Shown in pieces: positions 1 to 4,099 of a stretch of 6,024 nucleotides of DNA. Both the position numbers and the translations under genes were made by a program. The notes beneath the pieces were generated by a model. The model had not been told where the DNA came from and did not search any database. It saw only the letters and a list, made by a program, of their open reading frames with translations. Each line of letters starts with the position of its first letter. The first letter of the stretch is position 1. This DNA comes from Clostridia bacterium (GTDB taxonomy: Bacteria > Bacillota_A > Clostridia > Christensenellales > Aristaeellaceae), in contig JAFUDW010000152.1 of assembly GCA_017464225.1 (NCBI GenBank), positions 1 through 6,024 on the forward strand, written 5' to 3'.

Positions 1-162
1 ACAGACTTAGCGGAAAAGCTCATTGCTGAGAAAGGGGAGCGTGCTTACTTTCAAGAGTTCCGTGCTCAGTTCGTGCAAAAGTTTTTCCCTGACTTAGAAA
101 AACGCAAGTCTCAAAAGGTTAAGAAGGAAAGTATGTCTGACTTCTTAAAGGGATTGCTATAA
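1..162 (+). CDS. C-terminal 53 residues of an unrecognised element protein (partial)
   Basis: Frame 1 is open from the window edge to a TAA at 160-162. The visible tail is charged and probably helical, with a Lys-rich stretch (EKRKSQKVKKES) followed by a hydrophobic end (SDFLKGLL). I recognise no family. The codons are AT-rich, like the integrase gene and unlike the metabolic genes to the right, so it is assigned to the mobile element. The hairpin at 201-234 follows its stop by about 40 bases. Confidence 0.6.
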   Translation, partial: TDLAEKLIAEKGERAYFQEFRAQFVQKFFPDLEKRKSQKVKKESMSDFLKGLL

Positions 163-200
163 CTCCAGAAGTTCCCAACCCAAGCTCTATAATAAAAATA

Positions 201-234
201 AGCCTCTCCAACGCTCAAAAAGTGTGGAGAGGCT
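201..234. terminator. Rho-independent-type hairpin, possibly bidirectional
   Basis: AGCCTCTCCA (201-210) pairs perfectly with TGGAGAGGCT (225-234) around a 14-nt loop. On the + strand it is followed by AAACTTTTACTTG, a mediocre U-tract, and would end the gene stopping at 162. On the - strand the stem is followed by TATTTTTATT, a better U-tract, so it may equally stop leftward transcripts coming from the integrase gene. Confidence 0.65.
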
Positions 235-244
235 AAACTTTTAC

Positions 245-273
245 TTGCTTTTTACTGCTTTTGGTATTATAAT
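245..273 (+). promoter_or_regulatory. Sigma-A-type promoter of the split tRNA-Leu
   Basis: TTGCTT (245-250) and TATAAT (268-273) are separated by 17 bp, with a perfect -10 box. The predicted start near 280 lies about 10 nt before the first base of the tRNA (290). This suggests the tRNA is transcribed from its own promoter and is not only read through from upstream. Confidence 0.75.
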
Positions 274-289
274 GCTTATTAGCTTGTTT

Positions 290-613
290 GGGGCTGTAGT
301 GGAATGGCAGACACCAGGGACTTTAGAGCCAGCCTTTCCTATCGGCAAGTCTGGCATAGAGCACCAAGATAGGAAACTTCTTGTGTGAATGTGGGCTAAA
401 TCGGTGAAAACCCCTCAGGGGCAACGCCGTGCTAAACCAACTGTCAAGAGTTGGAAATGTGTAGAGACTATACACCCACTACCTAAGTCCTTAGATATGG
501 TAAAGACATAGTCCAGACTACAACGCTTACCAAGGCGGCTATGGTAACATAGAGTAGCAGGAAAATCCCTTGCTCTTTCGAGCGTGCGGGTTCGAGTCCC
601 GCCAGCCCCACCA
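290..613 (+). tRNA. tRNA-Leu(UAA), split by a group I intron (exons 290-323 and 562-613)
   Basis: The joined exons give an 86-nt class II tRNA with encoded CCA. The acceptor stem is GGGGCTG (290-296) with CAGCCCC (603-609), discriminator A610 and CCA 611-613. The anticodon stem is AGGGA (316-320) with TCCCT (566-570). The joined loop is C T T|A A A A, giving anticodon UAA with the intron between U34 (323) and A35 (562). The long variable arm typical of tRNA-Leu is GCTC-TTTC-GAGC (572-583). The T arm is GCGGG-TTCGAGT-CCCGC (586-602). The D-arm region GTGGAATGGCAGAC has the usual Leu pattern. All stems are perfect, so the gene looks functional. It lies in AT-rich element DNA and its acceptor stem differs from the tRNA-Leu remnant at 2043-2096, so it is probably carried cargo and not the host gene used for integration. 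Confidence 0.93.
324..561 (+). ncRNA. Self-splicing group I intron in the tRNA-Leu(UAA) anticodon loop
   Basis: The 238-nt intron has no ORF of its own. Visible helices are as follows. P1: exon bases C321-U323 plus intron 324-325 with 357-361 (U323-G359 wobble at the splice site), then GCCAG 328-332 with CTGGC 351-355. P2: 362-369 with 379-387 (one bulge). P3: GTGGG 391-395 with CCCAC 475-479. P4: CGGTG 402-406 with CGCCG 425-429. P5: CCCC 411-414 with GGGG 418-421. P6: CCAACT 437-442 with AGTTGG 449-454. P7: GACTAT 466-471 with ATAGTC 508-513. P8: TACC 480-483 with GGTA 499-502. A P9-type hairpin CTATG-GTAA-CATAG (539-552) has a GNRA loop. The intron ends in G561. Core strings such as GTGTAGAGACTA and CATAGTCCAG resemble, from memory, the small tRNA introns of subgroup IC3 (Anabaena tRNA-Leu, Azoarcus tRNA-Ile). 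The subgroup is inferred; group I identity is very likely. Confidence 0.92.
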
Positions 614-619
614 AGCACA

Positions 620-647
620 AGAGAGAGGCTTAGTCCTCTCTCTTTTT
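620..647 (+). terminator. Terminator of the tRNA-Leu transcript
   Basis: AGAGAGAGG (620-628) pairs with CCTCTCTCT (635-643) around a 6-nt loop and is followed by T644-T647. It begins 7 nt after the tRNA CCA. The integrase stop codon (630-632, - strand) sits in the loop. On the - strand the stem is followed by TGTGCTTGG, so it should not act as an efficient terminator for the integrase. Confidence 0.85.
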
Positions 648-1892
648 GATTGCTTTGCGGCCTGATTTATCGCTAACCTTGCTTATAAGGCTGTGCTGTT
701 CCGCTTCATCCTTAGTAGCCATCCCATAGATATTAGCATAGCGGTTAGTCATAGCAAGGGAAGAATGGCCTAATTGCTCTTTTAGCATTAACGGATTGCC
801 GCCGTCCCTAATCCAGTTAGCCGCATAGCTATGCCTAAATTTATGAAAGCCCTCCCATTGAACATTTCTAGTCTCAAAGTAATCTTTCATTGCGTCCTTA
901 GCACTCTCATAGGCCAGCCGCCCGCCGTAAGCATTGCAGAATAAAGGTTCATCTATAAGCGGTTCCCCATCATCATCACATCTATAATAATGGATATAAT
1001 CTCTCAGTATTTTTCTTAGTGACGGATGTAAGGGCATTAGTTTAGGCTTTTTATTTTTCTGGATATTTACAGTAATAGAGTTTTCTTCAAAGTCAATATC
1101 ACTAACATTCAAAGCCAAGAGTGAAGATATACGGTTACCAGTAGCCATAAGATACTTTATCATCACCCAACATCTATAAGCTACAAAATCCTCCGTCTTA
1201 GGTCTGCGCGTTAGCTCAGCTAGCTCATAAGTTGTAAAAGTTTTCTTTATATCCGGTTGAACATCCTTAATATGTATCTTATACTCTTTAATCCAACCAT
1301 TTTCTTGAGCGAACCTAACTATTGCCTTAAAATGCCGCATAGCTGAAATTACTGATTGTTCTGAGCGTTCCCTCCACCGTTTTAAATAATCCTGATAATA
1401 AGTAGCTATGTTATCTGTTTCTAGGACTATGATAGGCATACTTGCCCCAATCTCACGCTGTTTAGGGAAGTTTTCAGTTGTGATTGCGTCCATCACAACC
1501 TTGCCGCCCTGCCGCCCATAGCTGAAACCTAAAAAGTCAAATATGGTATCAAAATGGTGTCGATAAGTTCTAATCGTGCTGTCTGCGTCACCCTTGCCCT
1601 TGCGGTTAAGGATAAATTCATGTTCAAGCCTAGTCATATTGTCTATCTCAGGATTGATAATAGCACTCTTAATTTTAACAGTCCTAGGTTCATCGTTTCT
1701 ACCAAATAAACCAACCTCTAAGCCCCTGCGAAGTTGTCTGTTGCGCTCCAAGATTTCTTGCGTCATCTCAGTTGGCTCAGTAGGAGCATGTTCAACCTTT
1801 ACGCCAATCGTCAATTTACCATCTTCCAATTTCTGTGTCTTAGGTATTTCTGGAGCGTTCTCAGGATTTTTGATAACTACTTTTCTAGGCAT
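630..1892 (-). CDS. int: Tyrosine recombinase / integrase (420 aa)
   Basis: This is a site-specific recombinase expected to integrate and excise the element by strand exchange at att sites. The C-terminal catalytic domain (about 215-400) has every hallmark residue: Arg254 in ATGNRISSLLAL, a beta-hairpin Lys near 279-284 (QKNKKPK), His350-x-x-Arg353 in GFHKFRHSY, His376 in LGHSS, and nucleophile Tyr385 in TNRYANIY. Residues about 85-205 look like a SAM-like core-binding domain, with a helix rich in basic residues (RHFKAIVRF). The first 80 residues are charged and could contact arm-type sites, although I recognise no arm-domain fold. The ATG at 1890-1892 is chosen for the AGGAGG site centred near 1903 and the near-consensus promoter upstream. 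The start lies about 150 bp from the tRNA remnant and transcription runs into the element, the usual integrase-next-to-att layout. It looks intact and recently acquired. A partner excisionase is not visible. Confidence 0.95.
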   Translation of the reverse strand: MPRKVVIKNPENAPEIPKTQKLEDGKLTIGVKVEHAPTEPTEMTQEILERNRQLRRGLEVGLFGRNDEPRTVKIKSAIINPEIDNMTRLEHEFILNRKGKGDADSTIRTYRHHFDTIFDFLGFSYGRQGGKVVMDAITTENFPKQREIGASMPIIVLETDNIATYYQDYLKRWRERSEQSVISAMRHFKAIVRFAQENGWIKEYKIHIKDVQPDIKKTFTTYELAELTRRPKTEDFVAYRCWVMIKYLMATGNRISSLLALNVSDIDFEENSITVNIQKNKKPKLMPLHPSLRKILRDYIHYYRCDDDGEPLIDEPLFCNAYGGRLAYESAKDAMKDYFETRNVQWEGFHKFRHSYAANWIRDGGNPLMLKEQLGHSSLAMTNRYANIYGMATKDEAEQHSLISKVSDKSGRKAIKKRED

Positions 1893-1908
1893 AAAACCAA
1901 CCTCCTGC

Positions 1909-1955
1909 CAAGTCTTAAACCCATTCTAATACACAAGTCTAAATTTGTCAAGTCT
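1909..1955. repeat. Three direct CAAGTCT repeats over the integrase promoter
   Basis: CAAGTCT occurs at 1909-1915, 1934-1940 and 1949-1955, with start-to-start spacings of 25 and 15 bp. On the - strand these are AGACTTG. One overlaps the -35 box, one lies in the spacer and one lies just downstream of the predicted start. Short direct repeats between int and the crossover site match what is known of arm-type integrase sites. Operator sites for a repressor are the alternative. Confidence 0.55.
1923..1951 (-). promoter_or_regulatory. Sigma-A promoter of the integrase gene
   Basis: Read on the - strand, TTGACA (1951-1946) and TAGAAT (1928-1923) are separated by exactly 17 bp: a perfect -35 box and a one-mismatch -10 box. 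The predicted start near 1916 gives a short leader to the ATG at 1892. The leader holds GCAGGAGGT (1899-1907 region), a strong ribosome binding site. Two of three AGACTTG repeats lie inside the promoter, so it is probably regulated by a protein binding there. Confidence 0.85.
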
Positions 1956-1998
1956 CTGGTGTCTTTTTCGTTTTTTGTATTTTATAAAATGAAAAAAA

Positions 1999-2013
1999 CC
2001 TTATAATATAAGG
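1999..2013. promoter_or_regulatory. 15-bp AT-rich palindrome near attR
   Basis: CCTTATA-A-TATAAGG is a perfect inverted repeat with 7-bp arms around one central base. It lies between the integrase promoter and the tRNA remnant, preceded by an A-run (1992-1998) and followed by CTTTT. It could be an operator, a DNA-bending or accessory-factor site, or a weak terminator (5-bp stem, 5-nt loop). Confidence 0.4.
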
Positions 2014-2042
2014 CTTTTAGAGTGTATTGAAACCGTGAGAGA

Positions 2043-2096
2043 CTTAAAATCTTGTGCCCTCTGGGCGTGCGGGTTCGAGCCCCGCCACTCGCACCA
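2043..2096 (+). other. attR: 3' portion of a tRNA-Leu(UAA) gene
   Basis: From the anticodon loop onward this reads as tRNA-Leu: loop CTTAAAA (2043-2049, anticodon UAA), stem side TCTTG (2050-2054), variable arm GCCC-TCT-GGGC (2056-2066), T arm GCGGG-TTCGAGC-CCCGC (2069-2085), acceptor strand CACTCGC (2086-2092), A2093 and CCA. The 5' half is absent: no GCGAGTG acceptor partner occurs upstream, and on the 5' side of the anticodon stem only the inner three bases (2040-2042) pair well. Base composition changes here from AT-rich to GC-rich. Together with the adjacent integrase this is best read as attR, with the intact host gene expected at the far end of the element. A crossover near the anticodon loop is inferred. 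Confidence 0.85.
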
Positions 2097-2128
2097 AAAA
2101 ACGGCAGGCTGTACGGCCTGTCGTTTTT
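2097..2128. terminator. Bidirectional terminator after the old tRNA-Leu 3' end
   Basis: ACGGCAGGC (2101-2109) pairs with GCCTGTCGT (2116-2124, one G-U) around a 6-nt loop. It is flanked by A-run 2096-2101 on one side and T-run 2124-2128 on the other. On the + strand it ended the native tRNA-Leu; on the - strand it ends the transcript of the PPC-domain gene, whose stop is 25 bp away. It marks the start of ordinary host chromosome. Confidence 0.88.
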
Positions 2129-2152
2129 ATGTATTTGCCATGCGTTATGCGA

Positions 2153-2572
2153 TCAAAATTGGAATACGTTCAAGCCGATATCCGGATCCAGCACCCGGCC
2201 CACCTGGCCGTCGATCACCGTCAGCACCATTTCGCAGGTGGCGGAGAGCGTGATTTCGTTGGCGTGGCCGCCGTGGGCGATCAGGTGTTCGTCGCACAGG
2301 GTCACGTGCAGGTGCAGGTAAGGCTTGCCGTCCTGCTGGGTCACGGTGCCAATCAGGGAAGCGATTTCCATGGGCCCGGTGAGGGTTTGCCGGTGAAACA
2401 CCTTTTCTTTCACGTCGTACACGCATACCACCGCCCGATCCGCCGCGCCCAGGGCCTGCACGGAGGCCAGCAGGATATGCTCCTTTTCGCACAGGGCGGT
2501 CAGGGTCGACAGCACCTCCTCGCCCCGATCCATGCGGATCACATAGGTATTGCCAAAATGCCGATAATCCAT
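2153..2572 (-). CDS. PPC/DUF296-domain protein (139 aa)
   Basis: This small cytosolic protein resembles the PPC (DUF296) family: DNA-binding in plant AT-hook proteins, but a stand-alone protein of mostly unknown role in bacteria. Visible family features are an early RMDRGEEVLSTL segment (13-24), the ASVQALGAADRAVVCVYD core (36-53), and the putative metal ligands His87 and His89 in YLHLHVTL, then His100 and His103 in AHGGHANE. The length fits a single PPC domain, and there is no AT-hook. The ATG at 2572 is chosen because AGGAGG (2585-2580) precedes it by 7 nt; the frame stays open upstream without a comparable site. It is the second gene of a leftward pair, 100 bp after the hydroxyacid dehydrogenase, and ends at the bidirectional terminator. 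A metal-dependent or small-molecule-binding role is only inference. Confidence 0.85.
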   Translation of the reverse strand: MDYRHFGNTYVIRMDRGEEVLSTLTALCEKEHILLASVQALGAADRAVVCVYDVKEKVFHRQTLTGPMEIASLIGTVTQQDGKPYLHLHVTLCDEHLIAHGGHANEITLSATCEMVLTVIDGQVGRVLDPDIGLNVFQF

Positions 2573-2672
2573 GCTGTTTCCTCCTGTATGCTGTCGGTTG
2601 ATTGTCAACGGCGATCCCATCTGCGCCGGCATTCCCCGTGGGAAAAGCGGAGGGCGTTGGGAACAGGGCGCG

Positions 2673-3638
2673 TCAGTACCCGATCGTTCGGTCGACCTGC
2701 CGCAGCAGGGGACGGCCCGCGCAGTAGTTTTCAAAATCCTCCAGGAAAAGGGCCACGATCTTTTCCAACGTGTAATCCAGGGTTATATTGCCCGCCACGT
2801 GAGGGGTCACGATCAGGCGGGGGCAATCCCACAGGGTGCTGTCGGCGGGCAGAGGCTCCTGGTCGAATACATCCAGCGCCGCCCCGGCCAGACGATCGGA
2901 TCGCAGCATTGCTTCCAGGGCGGCTTGATCGATGGCGTTCCCCCGGCCCACGTTGATCACGTAGGCGTTCCGGGGCAGCAGGGCCAGGCGCGCCGCGCTT
3001 ATCAGGCCGTCGGTTTCTCTGGTGCTGGGCAGCGATAGGATCAGCACGTCGGTTTCCGGCAGGAGACCGTCGATCTGATCCCGGGTGACCACCCGATCGA
3101 ACAATTGGCCGGGATTTTTGCCGCTGCGGTTCACGCCGATCAGCGCGGCGGGGGAGAAGGCCCGCAGCCGGATGGCGGCCTCTCGGCCGATATCGCCGGT
3201 GCCCAGCAGGGTGATCCGGCTGTTGCGGATGGCATGGATGCGCAGATCCCGGGTCCATGCCCGCCGCGCCACGATGGCGGCGTATTCCTGTCGGCGGCGC
3301 ATCAATTCCAGGGTGACCATGACGATGTGCTCGGCGATGGTGGTGCCGTAAGCGCCTGAGGAATTCGAAAGAATAACTTGCTCAGAGGCGAAAACGTCGT
3401 CGGCAAGGTAGGGCTCCACCCCGGCATAGGGCGTGCAGAACCAGCGCAGACGCGGGGCGCTGCGGGTCAATTCGGTTCCCACGCCGAAAATGATCTCCGC
3501 GTCGTTCAAATGGGGCAGGGCGTCGGCGTTTGAAGAAAAAAACAGCGCCTCAAAGCTCTGCCGGGCAGCGGCGGAGGCGATGGCCCCGCGCTGCTGCGCG
3601 GTGATCCGGGGCAGGGAAACGATCAGTTTTCTGGGCAT
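2673..3638 (-). CDS. D-isomer-specific 2-hydroxyacid dehydrogenase (321 aa)
   Basis: This is predicted to be a cytosolic NAD(P)-dependent oxidoreductase interconverting a 2-oxoacid and a D-2-hydroxyacid. The N-terminal catalytic part includes the substrate-loop motif YAGVEPYLADD (71-81) and the helix SGAYGTTIAEH (94-104). The nucleotide-binding domain starts at LLGTGDIG (144-151, GxGxxG). The three family catalytic residues are present: Arg232 in NVGRGNAID, Glu261 in DQEPLP, and His280 in TPHVAGN. The length is normal for the family. The ATG at 3638 follows GAGGAGG (3653-3647) by 8 nt; the frame is open further upstream to 3782, but only this start has a ribosome binding site. It is the first gene of a leftward pair, divergent from the DapA-like/garR/garK operon. 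The substrate cannot be read from sequence; context suggests hydroxypyruvate, glyoxylate or a related acid. Confidence 0.9.
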   Translation of the reverse strand: MPRKLIVSLPRITAQQRGAIASAAARQSFEALFFSSNADALPHLNDAEIIFGVGTELTRSAPRLRWFCTPYAGVEPYLADDVFASEQVILSNSSGAYGTTIAEHIVMVTLELMRRRQEYAAIVARRAWTRDLRIHAIRNSRITLLGTGDIGREAAIRLRAFSPAALIGVNRSGKNPGQLFDRVVTRDQIDGLLPETDVLILSLPSTRETDGLISAARLALLPRNAYVINVGRGNAIDQAALEAMLRSDRLAGAALDVFDQEPLPADSTLWDCPRLIVTPHVAGNITLDYTLEKIVALFLEDFENYCAGRPLLRQVDRTIGY

Positions 3639-3653
3639 GATAGTCGCCTCCTC

Positions 3654-3742
3654 ACGCGGGGCTGGTTCCCGCGTTGGCTTTGCCGATGACCGGCATATCC
3701 GCGGCCCATCGCGCAGGATGAAGGAAACTGCCGCTTCATCCT
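3654..3742 (-). promoter_or_regulatory. Structured 5' leader of the hydroxyacid dehydrogenase mRNA
   Basis: The predicted leader (about 155 nt, start near 3793) contains three perfect hairpins. AGGATGAAG and CTTCATCCT (3742-3734 with 3723-3715) have a 10-nt loop. TGCCG and CGGCA (3695-3691 with 3685-3681) have a 5-nt loop. ACGCGGG and CCCGCGT (3674-3668 with 3660-3654) have a 7-nt loop and directly abut the ribosome binding site (3653-3647). I match it to no known riboswitch. It could modulate translation, or reflect GC-rich sequence only. Confidence 0.35.
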
Positions 3743-3799
3743 CTTGAACAGGCGTTCCGGGCGATGCGCGGCATGGGATCAACGCCGGTTTTCCTTTTC

Positions 3800-3828
3800 A
3801 TTATAGCGGATGCGGGATACGTTTGCAA
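3800..3828 (-). promoter_or_regulatory. Sigma-A promoter of the leftward hydroxyacid dehydrogenase/PPC pair
   Basis: Read leftward, TTGCAA (3828-3823) and TATAAT (3805-3800) are spaced by 17 bp, with a perfect -10 box in otherwise GC-rich DNA. The predicted start near 3793 leaves a leader of about 155 nt before the ATG at 3638. Confidence 0.75.
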
Positions 3829-3875
3829 GCCGGATCGGGCAAAAAGCACGCCCTGCCAGGCAGTAGGCCGCTTTC

Positions 3876-3912
3876 CCTTGAACAGGAGGAATGGGACGCC
3901 CTTCGTTCAAGG
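3876..3912. repeat. Inverted repeat CCTTGAAC / GTTCAAGG
   Basis: CCTTGAAC (3876-3883) and GTTCAAGG (3905-3912) are perfect 8-bp inverted arms with a 21-nt spacer. The left arm extends to CTTGAACAGG, which recurs exactly at 3743-3752. The arms lie about 50 bp upstream of the leftward -35 box and about 80 bp upstream of the rightward one. An operator for a dimeric regulator is plausible but unproven. Confidence 0.4.
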
Positions 3913-3960
3913 TGCGCCTGATATTATTTTCCGGATTCCCGACAGCAAACATTTTTTTAC

Positions 3961-3972
3961 AGAAGCGTTTCT
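3961..3972. promoter_or_regulatory. LacI-family-like operator candidate
   Basis: AGAAGCGTTTCT is palindromic at 10 of 12 positions with a central CG step, the typical form of LacI/GalR-family operators. It does not fit the CcpA cre consensus well at the outer bases. It ends 18 bp before the rightward -35 box. The assignment rests on form and position alone. Confidence 0.35.
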
Positions 3973-3990
3973 ATCTGGACGTTCGGGGGC

Positions 3991-4019
3991 TGGACATGGA
4001 CGGCTGAAAGTGGTATTCT
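3991..4019 (+). promoter_or_regulatory. Candidate promoter of the DapA-like/garR/garK operon
   Basis: TGGACA (3991-3996) and TATTCT (4014-4019) are spaced by 17 bp. The -35 matches the consensus at five of six bases and the -10 at four of six. The predicted start near 4026 leaves a leader of about 75 nt. The imperfect -10 box fits a regulated promoter. Confidence 0.5.
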
Positions 4020-4099
4020 TAAGGAAGGACTTATGCATTTTGGATGTGTATGGCGCCCCTTGATCACCCCGCGCCCAATCAACGAAAGGAGAATTGGAG

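Larger units (their letters stand above)
1..2096. mobile_element. Right end of an integrated mobile element (partial)
   Basis: The interval is clearly more AT-rich than the GC-rich sequence after 2097. It carries a complete tyrosine integrase gene close to a partial tRNA-Leu 3' end (2043-2096), the usual layout of an element integrated in a tRNA gene. It also carries a gene tail, a cargo tRNA with a group I intron, and several AT-rich control regions. The left end, with the expected reconstituted host tRNA-Leu, lies outside the window. Nothing here shows whether it is a prophage or a conjugative or mobilisable element. The exact right boundary is uncertain within the tRNA-like segment, because that segment is expected in both the element and the host copy. 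Confidence 0.8.
3639..4099. promoter_or_regulatory. Divergent intergenic control region
   Basis: This 461-bp region lies between the leftward hydroxyacid dehydrogenase and the rightward DapA-like operon. It holds the leftward promoter and its hairpin-rich leader, the rightward promoter, three copies of a CTTGAAC motif, a LacI-like palindrome, and the 11-bp palindrome CTGCCAGGCAG (3853-3863). I see no convincing gene in it; the open frames lack properly spaced ribosome binding sites. The shared region suggests the two transcripts respond to related signals. No regulator gene is in the window. Confidence 0.6.

Noticed and set aside
415..618. A 67-codon leftward open frame across the intron and tRNA.
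   Set aside because: It overlaps conserved intron helices and the tRNA 3' exon on the opposite strand, and shows no protein family signature.
575..2096. A mini-element bounded by the T arms of the two tRNA-Leu sequences (GCGTGCGGGTTCGAG shared, 22 of 23 bases over the wider stretch).
   Set aside because: The acceptor strands differ (CAGCCCC against CACTCGC), the split tRNA is already perfectly paired with its own 3' end, and the AT-rich composition continues left of 290. T-arm similarity alone is expected between tRNA-Leu genes.
2573..2734. An N-terminal extension of the PPC-domain protein starting at 2734.
   Set aside because: It would overlap the dehydrogenase gene, adds an unstructured Arg/Pro/Cys-rich stretch, and the ATG at 2572 has a clear AGGAGG site.
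2054..2956. A 300-codon rightward open frame starting within the tRNA remnant.
   Set aside because: It crosses the tRNA, a terminator and the antisense of two recognised leftward genes, with low-complexity Arg/Gly/Pro-rich content.
3639..3782. An N-terminal extension of the hydroxyacid dehydrogenase starting at 3782.
   Set aside because: The extension has no ribosome binding site or family similarity, while the ATG at 3638 has GAGGAGG at ideal spacing and begins at the usual point of the fold.
3957..3976. A CcpA cre catabolite site around AGAAGCGTTTCT.
   Set aside because: The outer bases do not match the cre consensus; it is kept only as a general LacI-family-like palindrome.
3891..4007. 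A short rightward ORF after AGGAGGA at 3885-3891.
   Set aside because: The ATG at 3891 is immediately next to the purine run, too close for initiation, and the peptide has no recognisable feature.
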